From Ktedonobacter racemifer DSM 44963 (GTDB taxonomy: Bacteria > Chloroflexota > Ktedonobacteria > Ktedonobacterales > Ktedonobacteraceae): a stretch of DNA of 64,000 nucleotides. The stretch spans positions 1 to 64,000 of the forward strand of contig NZ_ADVG01000006.1 in NCBI RefSeq assembly GCF_000178855.1, written 5' to 3'. The notes under the pieces were generated by a model. That model ran no database searches and had not been told where the DNA came from. It saw only the letters and a program-made list of their open reading frames with translations. Positions 19,015-27,480 of this stretch are shown here, piece by piece (position 1 is the stretch's first letter; each line of letters opens with the position of its first letter). The translations under genes were made by a program, and so were the position numbers.

Positions 19015-22000
19015 ATGGCAGCACCACATTCAGTACTTGAACTTATTGAACGCTTTGACCGCAATCGTACTGCTTACCGCTCCGAACAATATAACGAAGC
19101 CCGACTTCGTATTGAGTTTCTTAATCCCTTTTTTGAAGCTCTGGGATGGGATATCAACAATAGGCAAGGATACGCAGAGGCATATAAAGACGTTATTTAC
19201 GAGGATGCCATCAAAATAGGAAAAGCCACCAAAGCCCCTGATTATTGTTTCCGTATTGGTGGTACACGTAAGTTCTTTGTCGAAGCAAAAAAACCCGTTA
19301 TTAATCTCAAAGATGCTAGCGAACCCGCGTTCCAGCTCCGCCGCTATGCCTGGTCTGCAAAATTGCCACTAAGTATTCTCACAGATTTTGAAGAGTTTGC
19401 TATTTATGACTGTCGTATTAAACCCGACCAAAACGACAAGGCTACAACCGCCCGCGTTATGTATTTCCCTTATACCGAGTATGTAAATCGTTGGGAAGAA
19501 ATTACCTCTGTTTTCTCGCGGGACGCAATTTTAAAAGGCTCTTTTGATACCTATGCAGAGGCAACGAAAGGAAAGCGAGGAACGGCAGAAGTTGATGTTG
19601 CATTTCTGCAAGAGATTGAGTCCTGGCGAGAGATACTTGCTCATCAAATAGCTCTGCGAAATAAAACGCTGACGCAGCGCGAATTAAACTTTGCGGTACA
19701 AATGACGATAGATCGCATTATTTTCCTTCGTATCTGTGAAGATCGAGGTATTGAAGAATACGAACGGTTAAAATTTCTACTCAAAGGAACGAGTGTTTAT
19801 AAGCGTCTTTGTGATCTCTTTCTTGAAGCAGATGCACGCTACAATTCTGGACTGTTTCATTTTCAAAAAGAGAAGAACTGGGATGAAGCACCTGATACGT
19901 TAACGCAGAATCTTGTTATTGACGATAAACCACTCAAAGATATTGTTAAGCGGCTCTACTATCCTGAAAGTCCGTATGAGTTCTCAGCACTTCCCGCTGA
20001 CGTTCTCGGCAAGGTCTATGAGCAGTTTCTTGGGAAGGTTATTCGTCTTTCCCCTTCTCATAAGGTAACGGTTGAGGAAAAGCTCGAAGTCAGAAAAGCT
20101 GGCGGTGTTTACTACACGCCTGACTTTATTGTTACCTATATCGTTCATCATACATTGAGTAAATTGCTTGAGGGGAAAAAGCCAGGAGCACGAGGAAGCG
20201 CAAGTAAAATCAAAATTGTTGACCCTTCGTGTGGGTCAGGCTCGTTTCTCATTGTTGCCTACCAATACTTACTTGATTGGCATCGAGACCGCTACGTTGA
20301 AGATGGGCCTGAAAAGCACCGTAAAGAGTTATTTCAAGGTCCAGGCGGTCAATGGCTATTAACTACTCAAGAGAAAAAGAGAATTCTTCTTAACAATATT
20401 TATGGTGTGGATATTGATAGCCAGGCGGTTGAGGTAACAAAATTATCTCTGCTACTCAAGGTGCTGGAGGGTGAGTCAAATCAATCGCTTACTTCTCAGC
20501 TTAGTTTATTTCAAGAGCGTGCGCTTCCTGACTTAGACCACAACATTAAATGCGGTAACTCACTAATCGACTCAAGTTTTTATAACGAAATACAGCAACT
20601 ACCTCTTTTTTTGGATGAGGAAACGCAGTATCGTATCAATGCATTCGATTGGAAAAGTGCGTTTCCTCAAGTTTTTTCTAGTGACGCGCCGGGCTTTGAT
20701 GCTGTTATAGGCAATCCTCCTTATATTCGTATTCAATCATTGAAAGAGTGGGCACCTTTAGAGGTTGAATACTATAAAAAAGTCTATAAAGCAGCAGGAA
20801 AAGGAAACTATGATCTCTATGTAGTGTTTGTTGAACATGGACTTTCGCTGCTTAACAAACACGGTCTACTTGGATATATCCTACCTCATAAATTTTTTAA
20901 CTCTCAATACGGGGAACCATTGCGTAACCTTATCGCCGAAGGCAAATATCTCTCTGATGTTGTCCACTTTGGAGATAAACAAATCTTTGACCAGGCTACT
21001 ACATATACCTGCCTCCTGTTTCTAAATAAGACAGGGAGTAATCAGTGCCATATATCGAAAGTGAATGACCTTGTATCCTGGCGTAACAATGGTGAGGTAG
21101 TCGAAGGCATTATTCCGTCTAGCAGCATCACAAATGAAGATTGGAACTTTGCGATTGGAAATAGTTCAATTTTGTTTGAAAAGCTAAGTAGTATGCCGAC
21201 AAAGTTGAAAGACATAGTCAGTAGGATTGGGCAAGGTATTCGTACTAGTGCTAACGAAGTGTATGTATTGGACTTGGTTTCTAATGATGGTGATTTGATT
21301 CTAGCTCATTCTAAGCAACTTAATTGTACTATCCCGTTGGAACGGCAAGCTGTATTGCTCTTTTTACAAGGTCGAGAAATTAAACCCTATATGCTCCAAC
21401 CATCGGGAAAAGTTGTTCTTTTTCCATACAAATTAACCAACGGAAGCATGCATTTAGTTACAGAGGATTATTTGACTAAGTTCTACCCAAAGGTATATGA
21501 GTATTTACTCTTAAACAAACGTTACCTAAGCGAAAGAGAAAAGGGAAAATTCAATGGAGTAGGATGGTACGGCTATGGCAGAGTACAAAACATTGATCTG
21601 ATGCTTCAGCCTAAGATACTTGTTCCTGATATTGCAGATCATGCTTCATTTGCCTTTGATGAAAATGGTAGTTATGCCTTTACTAGTGGTTATGGCATCA
21701 CACTACTAAATACAGTTGTGGAATCACCTAAATATATCTTGGGCTTGTTAAACAGTAATGTTTTAGACTTCTATCTTAAATGTGTTAGCACCCAAATGAG
21801 GGGTGGTTTCTTTCGCTACTTTACTCAATTTATTGAACAACTTCCCATCCGCACTATCAACTTCTCTGACCCCACAGACAAAGCTCGTCATGATCAACTA
21901 GTGGAGTTAGTTGAACAAATAACAACTCTGTACAAGCGGCTGGCAGATGTAAGAATGGCTCAAGATAAGACAATGCTTCAACAACGCATTACTATCATAG

Positions 22001-22074
22001 AAAAGCGAATTGATAAAATGGTATATGAACTATATGGATTAACTGAGGAGGAAATCAACATAATGGAGGGATAG
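19015..22074 (+). CDS. Type IIG-like restriction-modification enzyme (Eco57I/TaqI-type methylase)
   Basis: A 1,019-residue single-chain R-M enzyme. The N-terminal PD-(D/E)xK-like nuclease shows PDYCFRIGGTRKFFVEAKKP near residue 75. A helical linker follows, then a gamma-class N6-adenine methyltransferase with GGVYYTPDFIV, the AdoMet motif VDPSCGSGSFL near 405 and the catalytic NPPY (VIGNPPYIRIQ) near 565. A TaqI-like target-recognition region fills about 640-970 (GLLNSNVLDFYLK, RGGFFRYFTQFIEQLPI). Length and order are usual for the family. ATG at 19015 with AAGGAAG upstream. Strongly AT-rich compared with the backbone. It would restrict incoming DNA by sequence and methylate its own. Confidence 0.92.
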   Translation: MAAPHSVLELIERFDRNRTAYRSEQYNEARLRIEFLNPFFEALGWDINNRQGYAEAYKDVIYEDAIKIGKATKAPDYCFRIGGTRKFFVEAKKPVINLKDASEPAFQLRRYAWSAKLPLSILTDFEEFAIYDCRIKPDQNDKATTARVMYFPYTEYVNRWEEITSVFSRDAILKGSFDTYAEATKGKRGTAEVDVAFLQEIESWREILAHQIALRNKTLTQRELNFAVQMTIDRIIFLRICEDRGIEEYERLKFLLKGTSVYKRLCDLFLEADARYNSGLFHFQKEKNWDEAPDTLTQNLVIDDKPLKDIVKRLYYPESPYEFSALPADVLGKVYEQFLGKVIRLSPSHKVTVEEKLEVRKAGGVYYTPDFIVTYIVHHTLSKLLEGKKPGARGSASKIKIVDPSCGSGSFLIVAYQYLLDWHRDRYVEDGPEKHRKELFQGPGGQWLLTTQEKKRILLNNIYGVDIDSQAVEVTKLSLLLKVLEGESNQSLTSQLSLFQERALPDLDHNIKCGNSLIDSSFYNEIQQLPLFLDEETQYRINAFDWKSAFPQVFSSDAPGFDAVIGNPPYIRIQSLKEWAPLEVEYYKKVYKAAGKGNYDLYVVFVEHGLSLLNKHGLLGYILPHKFFNSQYGEPLRNLIAEGKYLSDVVHFGDKQIFDQATTYTCLLFLNKTGSNQCHISKVNDLVSWRNNGEVVEGIIPSSSITNEDWNFAIGNSSILFEKLSSMPTKLKDIVSRIGQGIRTSANEVYVLDLVSNDGDLILAHSKQLNCTIPLERQAVLLFLQGREIKPYMLQPSGKVVLFPYKLTNGSMHLVTEDYLTKFYPKVYEYLLLNKRYLSEREKGKFNGVGWYGYGRVQNIDLMLQPKILVPDIADHASFAFDENGSYAFTSGYGITLLNTVVESPKYILGLLNSNVLDFYLKCVSTQMRGGFFRYFTQFIEQLPIRTINFSDPTDKARHDQLVELVEQITTLYKRLADVRMAQDKTMLQQRITIIEKRIDKMVYELYGLTEEEINIMEG

Positions 22075-22098
22075 CTGCAAACTAAACACATGCCTATT

Positions 22099-22264
22099 TG
22101 TAAATTTGGGAAATAAGCTGGTGAAAACTTACCAATGATGCGCGTGACTCTCGGTTCACTGTCTCTTTCATTTGCCGAGAGAATGGCTCCACAGGCAAAA
22201 GAAGGGAAGAGGCTTTCAACAGAGAAATTGCAAAGAAATCACCAGCTTATTTCCCAAATTTACA
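22099..22264. mobile_element. 166-bp MITE-like element with perfect 26-bp terminal inverted repeats
   Basis: The ends at 22099-22124 (starting TGTAAATTTGGG) and 22239-22264 are perfect 26-bp inverted repeats around 114 bp of non-coding DNA. It lies just after the R-M island. No clear target duplication is visible at the ends. It may be a non-autonomous element or the fused ends of a lost insertion sequence. Confidence 0.65.
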
Positions 22265-22284
22265 GGCGGGCCAGATCGCGCCTG

Positions 22285-22397
22285 TGTGACGCCCGAGCTG
22301 TGTTACCCACCACAGCTCCAGCTCACGGTGTGACCGGAGATCTATGGTCACACCCGGCGCGCCTGGTGCAAGGTGTGACTGCCAGCTCTGGGTCACA
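22285..22397. repeat. TGTGAC dyad cluster, locus 4
   Basis: Dyads at 22285-22308 (degenerate right arm), 22329-22352 and 22374-22397, periods 44 and 45. The second spacer carries the GCGCGCCTGGTGC core. About 150 bp of unexplained DNA separates it from the next gene. Confidence 0.8.
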
Positions 22398-22545
22398 TGT
22401 AGACCGATAGCCAACTAGCTCGCCCAGCTTGGCTGTCGGTCTACACTGTAATGGGCTACCACCATCCATGTGATCCTTATGTCCGCATACCCCAGAGAGA
22501 GCCGAAACGATAGAGGAGAGGCAGCGCGATAGGAGGTACATTCGT

Positions 22546-22752
22546 ATGGAGCTTGAAGACCTGGAGGCGATCATTGACAAAAAATATTACGGAGAGGAGC
22601 GCGACGAGGAGCAGGACCCGGACGGCCCCTATCTTATCGCGTTCGCCCTATTGCAAGTCGTAAAAGAGCTACGTGCCTTGCGTGCCTTATTGACGCAGGA
22701 ACAGGACCCAGGCAGGCAGACCGACGACATAGGAGACACGCAAGATGTATGA
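22546..22752 (+). CDS. Small acidic protein of unknown function
   Basis: A 68-residue acidic helical protein (MELEDLEAIIDKKYYGEERDEE, then LIAFALLQVVKELRALRALLTQEQDP). ATG at 22546 with AGGAGGT upstream. It is bracketed by two dyad loci, the right-hand one starting right after its stop codon. No family is recognised. Confidence 0.6.
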   Translation: MELEDLEAIIDKKYYGEERDEEQDPDGPYLIAFALLQVVKELRALRALLTQEQDPGRQTDDIGDTQDV

Positions 22753-22755
22753 GGG

Positions 22756-22824
22756 CGTGACTCCCGATCCAGAGTCACACCCGGCGCGCCAGGTGCAAAG
22801 TGTGACGCGTGGCCACGCGTCACA
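22756..22824. repeat. TGTGAC dyad pair, locus 5
   Basis: Dyads at 22756-22779 and 22801-22824, period 45. The second is the same perfect 24-bp palindrome as the first dyad of locus 1. The spacer core is GCGCGCCAGGTGC. Confidence 0.88.
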
Positions 22825-22911
22825 CTCACGACGGCGATCCTGGTAGAGTGGAGCGCGAAAGAACAGTCAAATCTTTTTCCTCACCTTAGCCCGTATAGGC
22901 TCACAGGCAGT

Positions 22912-23309
22912 TGGTAAATGACATCCGAAGTGAGCAGGTTTTGCCCTCCGATGGTAGCACTTGCCCTCCAATGTGAGCAACAGCGCCACTGCCTGACAGA
23001 GAATCCGCCTCAGAGGCGGTCAACCAGCAGCAGGTGTTGTAAATTCCAGACAGGGTACTTGAGCCCAATCGTGAGCCCGCATGAGCCGGATCTTCAGCGT
23101 TTGGCTTGAATTCTGCTGGTGCTGGAAGTCTGTCTGAACATTCAGTACCCGCATGACGCCGAATCTTGAGCACTGAATGTACAGAAACGGCACACGACTA
23201 TTGGCTTATAGAGCGGCTTCATTTGCGCTTGATAGCCACGCTGCTCACATTGGAGGGCAAGTGCTCAAGTGGGTGGGCAAAACCTGCTCACTTCGGATGT
23301 CATTTACCA
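22912..23309. mobile_element. 398-bp non-autonomous inverted-repeat element with 5-bp target duplication
   Basis: The two ends are an imperfect inverted repeat of about 67 bp, starting TGGTAAATGACATCCGAAG at 22912 and ending with its complement at 23309. Direct repeats GCAGT flank it (22907-22911 and 23310-23314). TG...CA termini and several internal GTGAGCA motifs near each end recall IS21-type ends, but no transposase is present. It sits in the 3' end of the exonuclease gene on the minus strand and supplies that gene's present stop codon. Confidence 0.82.
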
Positions 23310-24715
23310 GCAGTTTCGTCGTAGAGGTTATAGCGATCAAAGGCACCATCAACGACGGCGGCAGGTTTCTGGTTTTTGGCAGGCTTGAGCCTGAGCTTGA
23401 GAAGTTGGGTGCGAGTCTTGAGATGCTTGGGAATGTATATCCACGACCGATATGTTTTGATGCCTGCGCACCAACAGCGCGGCAGGCGACTCCACGAAGC
23501 ATCACAGATGCGGCAATGCAAGCCAGAGCTGCCATCGTCATACTTCACACGCTCGAATTCATGCTTCAGGTGCTTAATAATCTTATCAGCAGGCGCGGGC
23601 TTTGGGTCCTCCAAGGGAGGCAGACCTAGCTCAGCACGGCGGCGATTCTCTTGCTCACGTTCTTTCCTCCGCTGACGGTAGGCTTTTGCATAGGCACGCC
23701 TGTGCTCTTTCCGTTCGCGGGCGATCCGTTCTTGACGTTCTCGCTCTGCTTCTTCTACCTGACGCCGCCATTCATAACGGCGCTGGCAGTCGGGGCACCG
23801 TTCCCCCAAATCGGGAGACTGGACAATATTGTAGGTGATGTGAGGGCAGCGAGGGTCAGGACAGCGATGCCAAGCCCCTATCAGCAGCATCGTTTCCTGG
23901 TGCAGTGCTTGATGACAATACTTGCAGAGGTCATCAGGGATAGTATCACGCGAAGGCGTCTCGACCACACCACCGCAGCCAGGGCAACGGTGATACACAC
24001 CATGCTCGACGCCGCAGCTCCGACAGTACCACACCTCGTCAGCTTCAGCGCACTCTTTCACAGCTTGGCGACATCCACCAGCGCAGGGGACAAGCACCGG
24101 AGGATGCCAACCCGCAGGGAGTTCTTTGTCTGCCAGTTCGGCGAGCTGCCTGATAATGTGAGCGGTCGCCGCAGCGTCGTGCTCTGCATTGTGAGCTTCA
24201 CCGGGGACGGTAATGTTGAGGTGACTAATGGCAGTTGTGAGTTTCTGCCATGTGTAAGATCCCCAGTATTCGTGGTACTCACCATAGAAACTTGCGAAGA
24301 GTTGCATCGCGCACTCTGCTTTAATCTCGTCCCAACGCATAGGGATACCATGAGCACGCGCCGAGGACCAGAGCATACCTATGTCAAAGTTGGAGTTATA
24401 GATGACGACCGTTTTCCCACTGGCAGTAAGCAGGTCGCGGATTGTGGGCCAGGACTCCGCGAACAAGGGCGCATTGGCGAGCTGTGCCTCAGTAATGCCG
24501 TGTATCTCAAACGCCCCCTCACTAATCGGGACAGTCGGCTTGATATAGCCACTACCCAGGAGTTGACCCTCCTGGTTGCAGACAGCCCACTGGATAATCT
24601 GATCCTCACTGTCTAAGCCAGTTGTCTCGCTGTCAAACGTGTTGAATCCTTGCTCCCACAGTTGGCGAGCTTTATACAACACCCGTTGCCTAGTCGTTGC
24701 AAGTATTTCGCTCAT
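23300..24715 (-). CDS. DnaQ-like 3'-5' exonuclease with zinc-ribbon region, C-terminus altered by insertion
   Basis: A 471-residue protein. Residues about 20-205 are a DEDD-family exonuclease: FDSETTGLD (motif I with Asp and Glu), IYNSNFDIGML (motif II) and HNAEHDAAATAHI (motif III, DEDDh type). Several CxxC pairs follow (about 215-340: CAGGCRQAVKEC, CRSCG, CPGCGG, CKYCHQ, CPDPRCP, CPDCQRR), making zinc ribbons, then a long basic helix and another Cys pair. Such proteins proofread or process DNA ends. ATG at 24713-24715 with GAGGA upstream. The last residues GK and the stop lie in the inserted 398-bp element; removing it restores about 12 more codons ending KVRKKI. Confidence 0.85.
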   Translation of the reverse strand: MSEILATTRQRVLYKARQLWEQGFNTFDSETTGLDSEDQIIQWAVCNQEGQLLGSGYIKPTVPISEGAFEIHGITEAQLANAPLFAESWPTIRDLLTASGKTVVIYNSNFDIGMLWSSARAHGIPMRWDEIKAECAMQLFASFYGEYHEYWGSYTWQKLTTAISHLNITVPGEAHNAEHDAAATAHIIRQLAELADKELPAGWHPPVLVPCAGGCRQAVKECAEADEVWYCRSCGVEHGVYHRCPGCGGVVETPSRDTIPDDLCKYCHQALHQETMLLIGAWHRCPDPRCPHITYNIVQSPDLGERCPDCQRRYEWRRQVEEAERERQERIARERKEHRRAYAKAYRQRRKEREQENRRRAELGLPPLEDPKPAPADKIIKHLKHEFERVKYDDGSSGLHCRICDASWSRLPRCWCAGIKTYRSWIYIPKHLKTRTQLLKLRLKPAKNQKPAAVVDGAFDRYNLYDETAGK

Positions 24716-24783
24716 TATTCTTATCCTCTACCAAAAACAGGTAATAGAAAGTGAAAAAGGTAAAAGATGGACATTTGCCAGAA

Positions 24784-24813
24784 AGCATACACGATGCTGG
24801 AAAAATTTGTCAA
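24784..24813 (-). promoter_or_regulatory. Promoter of the DnaQ-like gene
   Basis: On the minus strand TTGACA (24813-24808), an 18-bp spacer and TATGCT (24789-24784), about 70 bases upstream of the start codon. The rest of the intergenic region to 25063 holds dyad locus 6 and nothing else recognised. Confidence 0.6.
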
Positions 24814-24976
24814 GACATCAGTTTGTATGTACATAGGTAAGGTATAGGTCAAGACGCAGAGGAGGTGCGACGAGCAGGAAAAAATCATTGACCGTCGAGG
24901 CCACACAAAAAAGCGCCGCACCCTGGAGGGGCAGCGCCGATACTATACGTGGAGAGGGTTAGTAATCTTCTTGGCT

Positions 24977-25045
24977 TGTGACGGTCAGCTCCGTGTCACA
25001 CCCACCGCGCCAGGCGGAAGATGTGACACCCGAGCAGCCGTCACA
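24977..25045. repeat. TGTGAC dyad pair, locus 6
   Basis: Dyads at 24977-25000 and 25022-25045, period 45, spacer core CGCGCCAGGCGG. It lies between the 3' end of the gene at 25064 (minus) and the DnaQ promoter. Confidence 0.87.
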
Positions 25046-25063
25046 CATGCTCAGGTGATCGCG

Positions 25064-25603
25064 CTAAAACGGGCTATCTGCGTACACAGGCGAACGTTTC
25101 TGCTCGCCATAGGGTGATGAGGGCAGGTCAAGATCATCTACTTTTTCTCTGGCATCACGCCTTGCCCGCCACGCGTCAGTTTGCGCAACTGCGTCAGCGC
25201 GCCATGTCCGCTCTTGTTCTGTCAACAAGCCATCTTCACGACTCCCAGGATGCCAGAGCAGGAGGAGAGGCGCACTGTCAGGGAAGTACTCTTGCCACAC
25301 CTTCCAATAAAGATCATCATGGTTAGAGTAGTAACACTCAATGACCGCATACTTTTTCAACACTTCAGGAGGTAGCGGCCCGCCGTTTGTTCCTTCCAGG
25401 TCGGGAACGCTCGCAACTGGCACCACGACGGAGGGAACCTCATAGCGAATGCGACCGGACCCACCAGCATTGTACATGATCGTGCCATCTTCGAGGCACA
25501 CGTCGCACTCCCATAACCCTCGTGGATTGATAATGGTTGCAACTTCGACGGTGCCGTTGTCATTGATCCAGGAGCAGCGTGCTCCCTGTCTGAATCCTGC
25601 CAT
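25064..25603 (-). CDS. Protein of unknown function
   Basis: A 179-residue protein starting MAGFRQGARCSWINDNGTVEVATIINPRGLWECDVCLEDG; the N-terminal half is beta-rich with three Cys, the C-terminal half helical and charged (WHPGSREDGLLTEQERTWRADAVAQTDAW). ATG at 25603 with AAAGGAG. A longer frame to 25960 would read through the next gene's 3' end and is rejected. Probably in one transcript with the HTH gene upstream of it (25689-26015). Confidence 0.6.
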   Translation of the reverse strand: MAGFRQGARCSWINDNGTVEVATIINPRGLWECDVCLEDGTIMYNAGGSGRIRYEVPSVVVPVASVPDLEGTNGGPLPPEVLKKYAVIECYYSNHDDLYWKVWQEYFPDSAPLLLLWHPGSREDGLLTEQERTWRADAVAQTDAWRARRDAREKVDDLDLPSSPYGEQKRSPVYADSPF

Positions 25604-25688
25604 GTGTGGTAAACTCCTTTTTACGTAGTAGGGCTGTGCGTCGTCGCTTGCTTCTTTGGTCGGAATGTTGCCGCGACGTACAGCCGAG

Positions 25689-26015
25689 CTATGCCGCATT
25701 CTCTTGCTTCTGCTGTTTGCTCCCCTTTGGGGTATATCGGCGAGGCGTACGGTCTTTTGCCCCAGCAGGCCGCCCTGGCTTGCCATGCGCCATTTTTTCA
25801 GCGTAGGCATCAATCTCTTCCTTGGGATACGCCAGCAACTTTGGGTTGAGTTGCCGAGCCGGGAACTTCTTATATTGCACCGCAAGCACGCGCACATACT
25901 TGGGCGTCGTTTTAAGAACCGAAGCCGCCTGATCCGAGGTATAGTACAGTACCCCATCAATACTCAGGGGCACCATATCGAGAGGCTTTACTCCTTCCTG
26001 GTCATCATGTGCCAT
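25689..26015 (-). CDS. Excisionase/MerR-type HTH protein
   Basis: A 108-residue DNA-binding protein: LYYTSDQAASVLKTTPKYVRVLAVQYKKFPARQLNPKLLAYPKEEIDAYAEK is a helix-turn-helix of the excisionase/MerR-like (HTH_17) type with its wing, followed by a basic AT-hook-like tail (GKPGRPAGAKDRTPRR). ATG at 26015 with AGGAGT. It is transcribed from a promoter carrying the same 16-bp dyad as three other promoters of the window, so it is a candidate for the regulator of that set, autoregulated. That link is inference. Confidence 0.72.
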   Translation of the reverse strand: MAHDDQEGVKPLDMVPLSIDGVLYYTSDQAASVLKTTPKYVRVLAVQYKKFPARQLNPKLLAYPKEEIDAYAEKMAHGKPGRPAGAKDRTPRRYTPKGSKQQKQENAA

Positions 26016-26076
26016 ATCACTCACTACTCCTTTCACCTGTAGAGAAACCACAGACAGAGCATGCCCGTGTCTTCTT

Positions 26077-26105
26077 AGTATAATGTTTCGGGACATTAAA
26101 AACAA
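26077..26105 (-). promoter_or_regulatory. Dyad-in-spacer promoter, copy 1 (minus strand)
   Basis: On the minus strand TTGTTT (26105-26100), 17-bp spacer, TATACT (26082-26077). The spacer is filled by the dyad at 26082-26097 (plus strand AATGTTTCGGGACATT). Same geometry as at 27435, 31710 and 35952. Confidence 0.82.
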
Positions 26106-26170
26106 CCCCCTATGAGTACTAGGGAGAGCGCAAAGGTTACATGTGTATGCGAAGCTGTCTTACAAAGCGT

Positions 26171-26205
26171 AGCCCTGGTAGGGGAGAGCCAGGGCTTTTT
26201 CTTTT
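26171..26205 (+). terminator. Rho-independent terminator
   Basis: AGCCCTGG (26171-26178) with CCAGGGCT (26189-26196), then TTTTTCTTTT. A TATACT -10-like box follows at about 26214, just before the small gene. Confidence 0.85.
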
Positions 26206-26256
26206 GCTATGCTATACTCTCAAGTAAGATTGTTGAAAGGCAACGAGGAGAACATC

Positions 26257-26523
26257 TTGAAGAAAGTATATCTAGCTCTATCAGTCCCAAACAAAAAGCA
26301 GGAGCAGCAGATATTTGGGACATTCCCTGATGCCGCTGAGAATAAAGACAAATTCAGAGTGTTTAAGCCCAAGAATACAGAGTATTGGCCGGAGAGCGAG
26401 ATTCAGAACGCGCTTGCCACCATCACGGGTGACCTGGAGCGGCAGGGCTACACCGTTGAGGTCGTGCCCATCAGTGAGTACCATAGCGTACTTGACCGGC
26501 ACAAAAAGCAAATGAAAGCATAA
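26257..26523 (+). CDS. Small protein of unknown function
   Basis: An 88-residue protein (KKVYLALSVPNKKQEQQIFGTFPDAAENKD, then ITGDLERQGYTVEVVPISEYHSVLDRHKKQ). The preferred start is TTG 26257 after CGAGGAG; an in-frame start at 26209 overlaps the promoter. It sits between two good terminators, so it is a single-gene unit. The fold looks alpha/beta; no family is recognised. Confidence 0.55.
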   Translation: MKKVYLALSVPNKKQEQQIFGTFPDAAENKDKFRVFKPKNTEYWPESEIQNALATITGDLERQGYTVEVVPISEYHSVLDRHKKQMKA

Positions 26524-26545
26524 ACACTATTATGAATGCAGCGTG

Positions 26546-26575
26546 AGCCCTGGCTTTGGCTGGGGCTTTTTTTTT
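26546..26575 (+). terminator. Rho-independent terminator
   Basis: AGCCC (26546-26550) with GGGCT (26563-26567) and an inner GGC/GGC region, followed by nine T. It closes the unit at 26257. Confidence 0.8.
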
Positions 26576-26658
26576 GCTAAAAGCGTTGTAGGTATCTCGA
26601 CGGCTACGACCTCCGAGGAAAGCGCCCTGTCTCCGGCGTGGTACGGCACTCCGTGACC

Positions 26659-26705
26659 TCAGCGCGGACACGGCGATGCCAAGGCATCACGCCGTACCGC
26701 GCTGA
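26659..26705. repeat. Long interrupted hairpin (cruciform candidate)
   Basis: Stem TCAGCGCGG (26659-26667) with CCGCGCTGA (26697-26705), then CGGC with GCCG, then GATGCC (26675-26680) with GGCATC (26683-26688) and a two-base loop. Nineteen base pairs in 47 nt. No T-run follows, so it is not a simple terminator. Confidence 0.7.
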
Positions 26706-26719
26706 GATCCCTCCGAGCC

Positions 26720-27390
26720 TACCACACCTGCGCAGGGTGTTCCGCGCTTTCCCTTCCCAACCCATCAGCCGCCCGCGCTCCCTATGGCTTCGCCACGCTC
26801 TCCTCTCCGGTCTCCGCCGATGCTTAAACATGGTCACACCTCGACATTTGCCTCCGGCGGGACCTAGCGCCCCACAGCTCCGCCATCCTTGCCCCCGGAC
26901 CCAGCCACCACCAACGCGCCGCAGCTAGAAGCGTTACACCTCGACGTAACGAAACCAGCCAGCCACCAGCGACCGACCGCGAACCAGGAGCGCCAGGCAT
27001 CGACACGCCGCACAGCCGCAGCCGGACCACCTGAACGCCAGCCAGAGCAGCCGGACCCACCCAGGCAGAAGGCGACGAGACACGCCCCCAGCGAGCCAGC
27101 CGGACCACCGCCAGCCGAGCGAACCCACCAGCCGAGCGAACCCACCAGCCAGCCGGACCCGCCCAGGCAGAAGGCGACACCGAACGCGAGCGAACCCCCG
27201 CAGCCAGGAGCAGCCGCAGCCGGACCACCTGAACGCCAGCAGCCGCAGCCGGACCACCTGAACGCCAGCAGCCGCAGACCTCGACGCACGACCCCAGCCA
27301 GCGAGCCAGCGAGCCAGCGAGCCAGGAGCGCCCCGCATCATGACCAGCCACGACCACGCGAAGCCGCACGCAGAGCCACGCGAGCCGCCA
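26720..27390. other. GC-rich, repeat-laden region without a supported gene
   Basis: Very GC-rich DNA with short direct repeats: a roughly 30-bp unit (GCAGCCGCAGCCGGACCACC and following bases) at about 27011, 27210 and 27240, a CCAGGCAGAAGGCGAC unit at about 27061 and 27164, and AGCGAGCC runs near 27300. Open frames exist on both strands but encode only low-complexity Pro/Ala/Arg or Gly/Trp/Cys. It runs straight into the promoter at 27435. Confidence 0.6.
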
Positions 27391-27392
27391 AA

Positions 27393-27463
27393 AGTACTAG
27401 AAAATAATGTCCCAGGGTAGTACTTTTTCGTCACTTGAAAATAATGTCTCAGGACATTATAAT
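27393..27463 (+). promoter_or_regulatory. Dyad-in-spacer promoter, copy 2, with upstream AGTACT pair
   Basis: TTGAAA (27435-27440), 17-bp spacer, TATAAT (27458-27463). The dyad AATGTCTCAGGACATT (27443-27458) fills the spacer. Upstream lie AGTACT at 27393-27398 and again at 27419-27424, with an AATGTCCC half dyad between them. It drives the 27.5-31.2 kb gene run. Confidence 0.9.
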
Positions 27464-27480
27464 ATAAGAGTAAGAGATGA

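Noticed and set aside
23651-24616. A 321-residue plus-strand frame
   Set aside because: Shadow of the DnaQ-like gene on the other strand, which shows conserved exonuclease motifs.
25604-25960. N-terminal extension of the gene at 25064
   Set aside because: It reads antisense-like, basic low-quality sequence through the neighbouring HTH gene; ATG 25603 has a clear AAAGGAG.
26889-27407. A 172-residue open frame on the plus strand and two frames on the minus strand
   Set aside because: All encode low-complexity Pro/Ala/Arg or Gly/Trp/Cys sequence forced by GC-rich repeats, without ribosome sites or recognisable domains.
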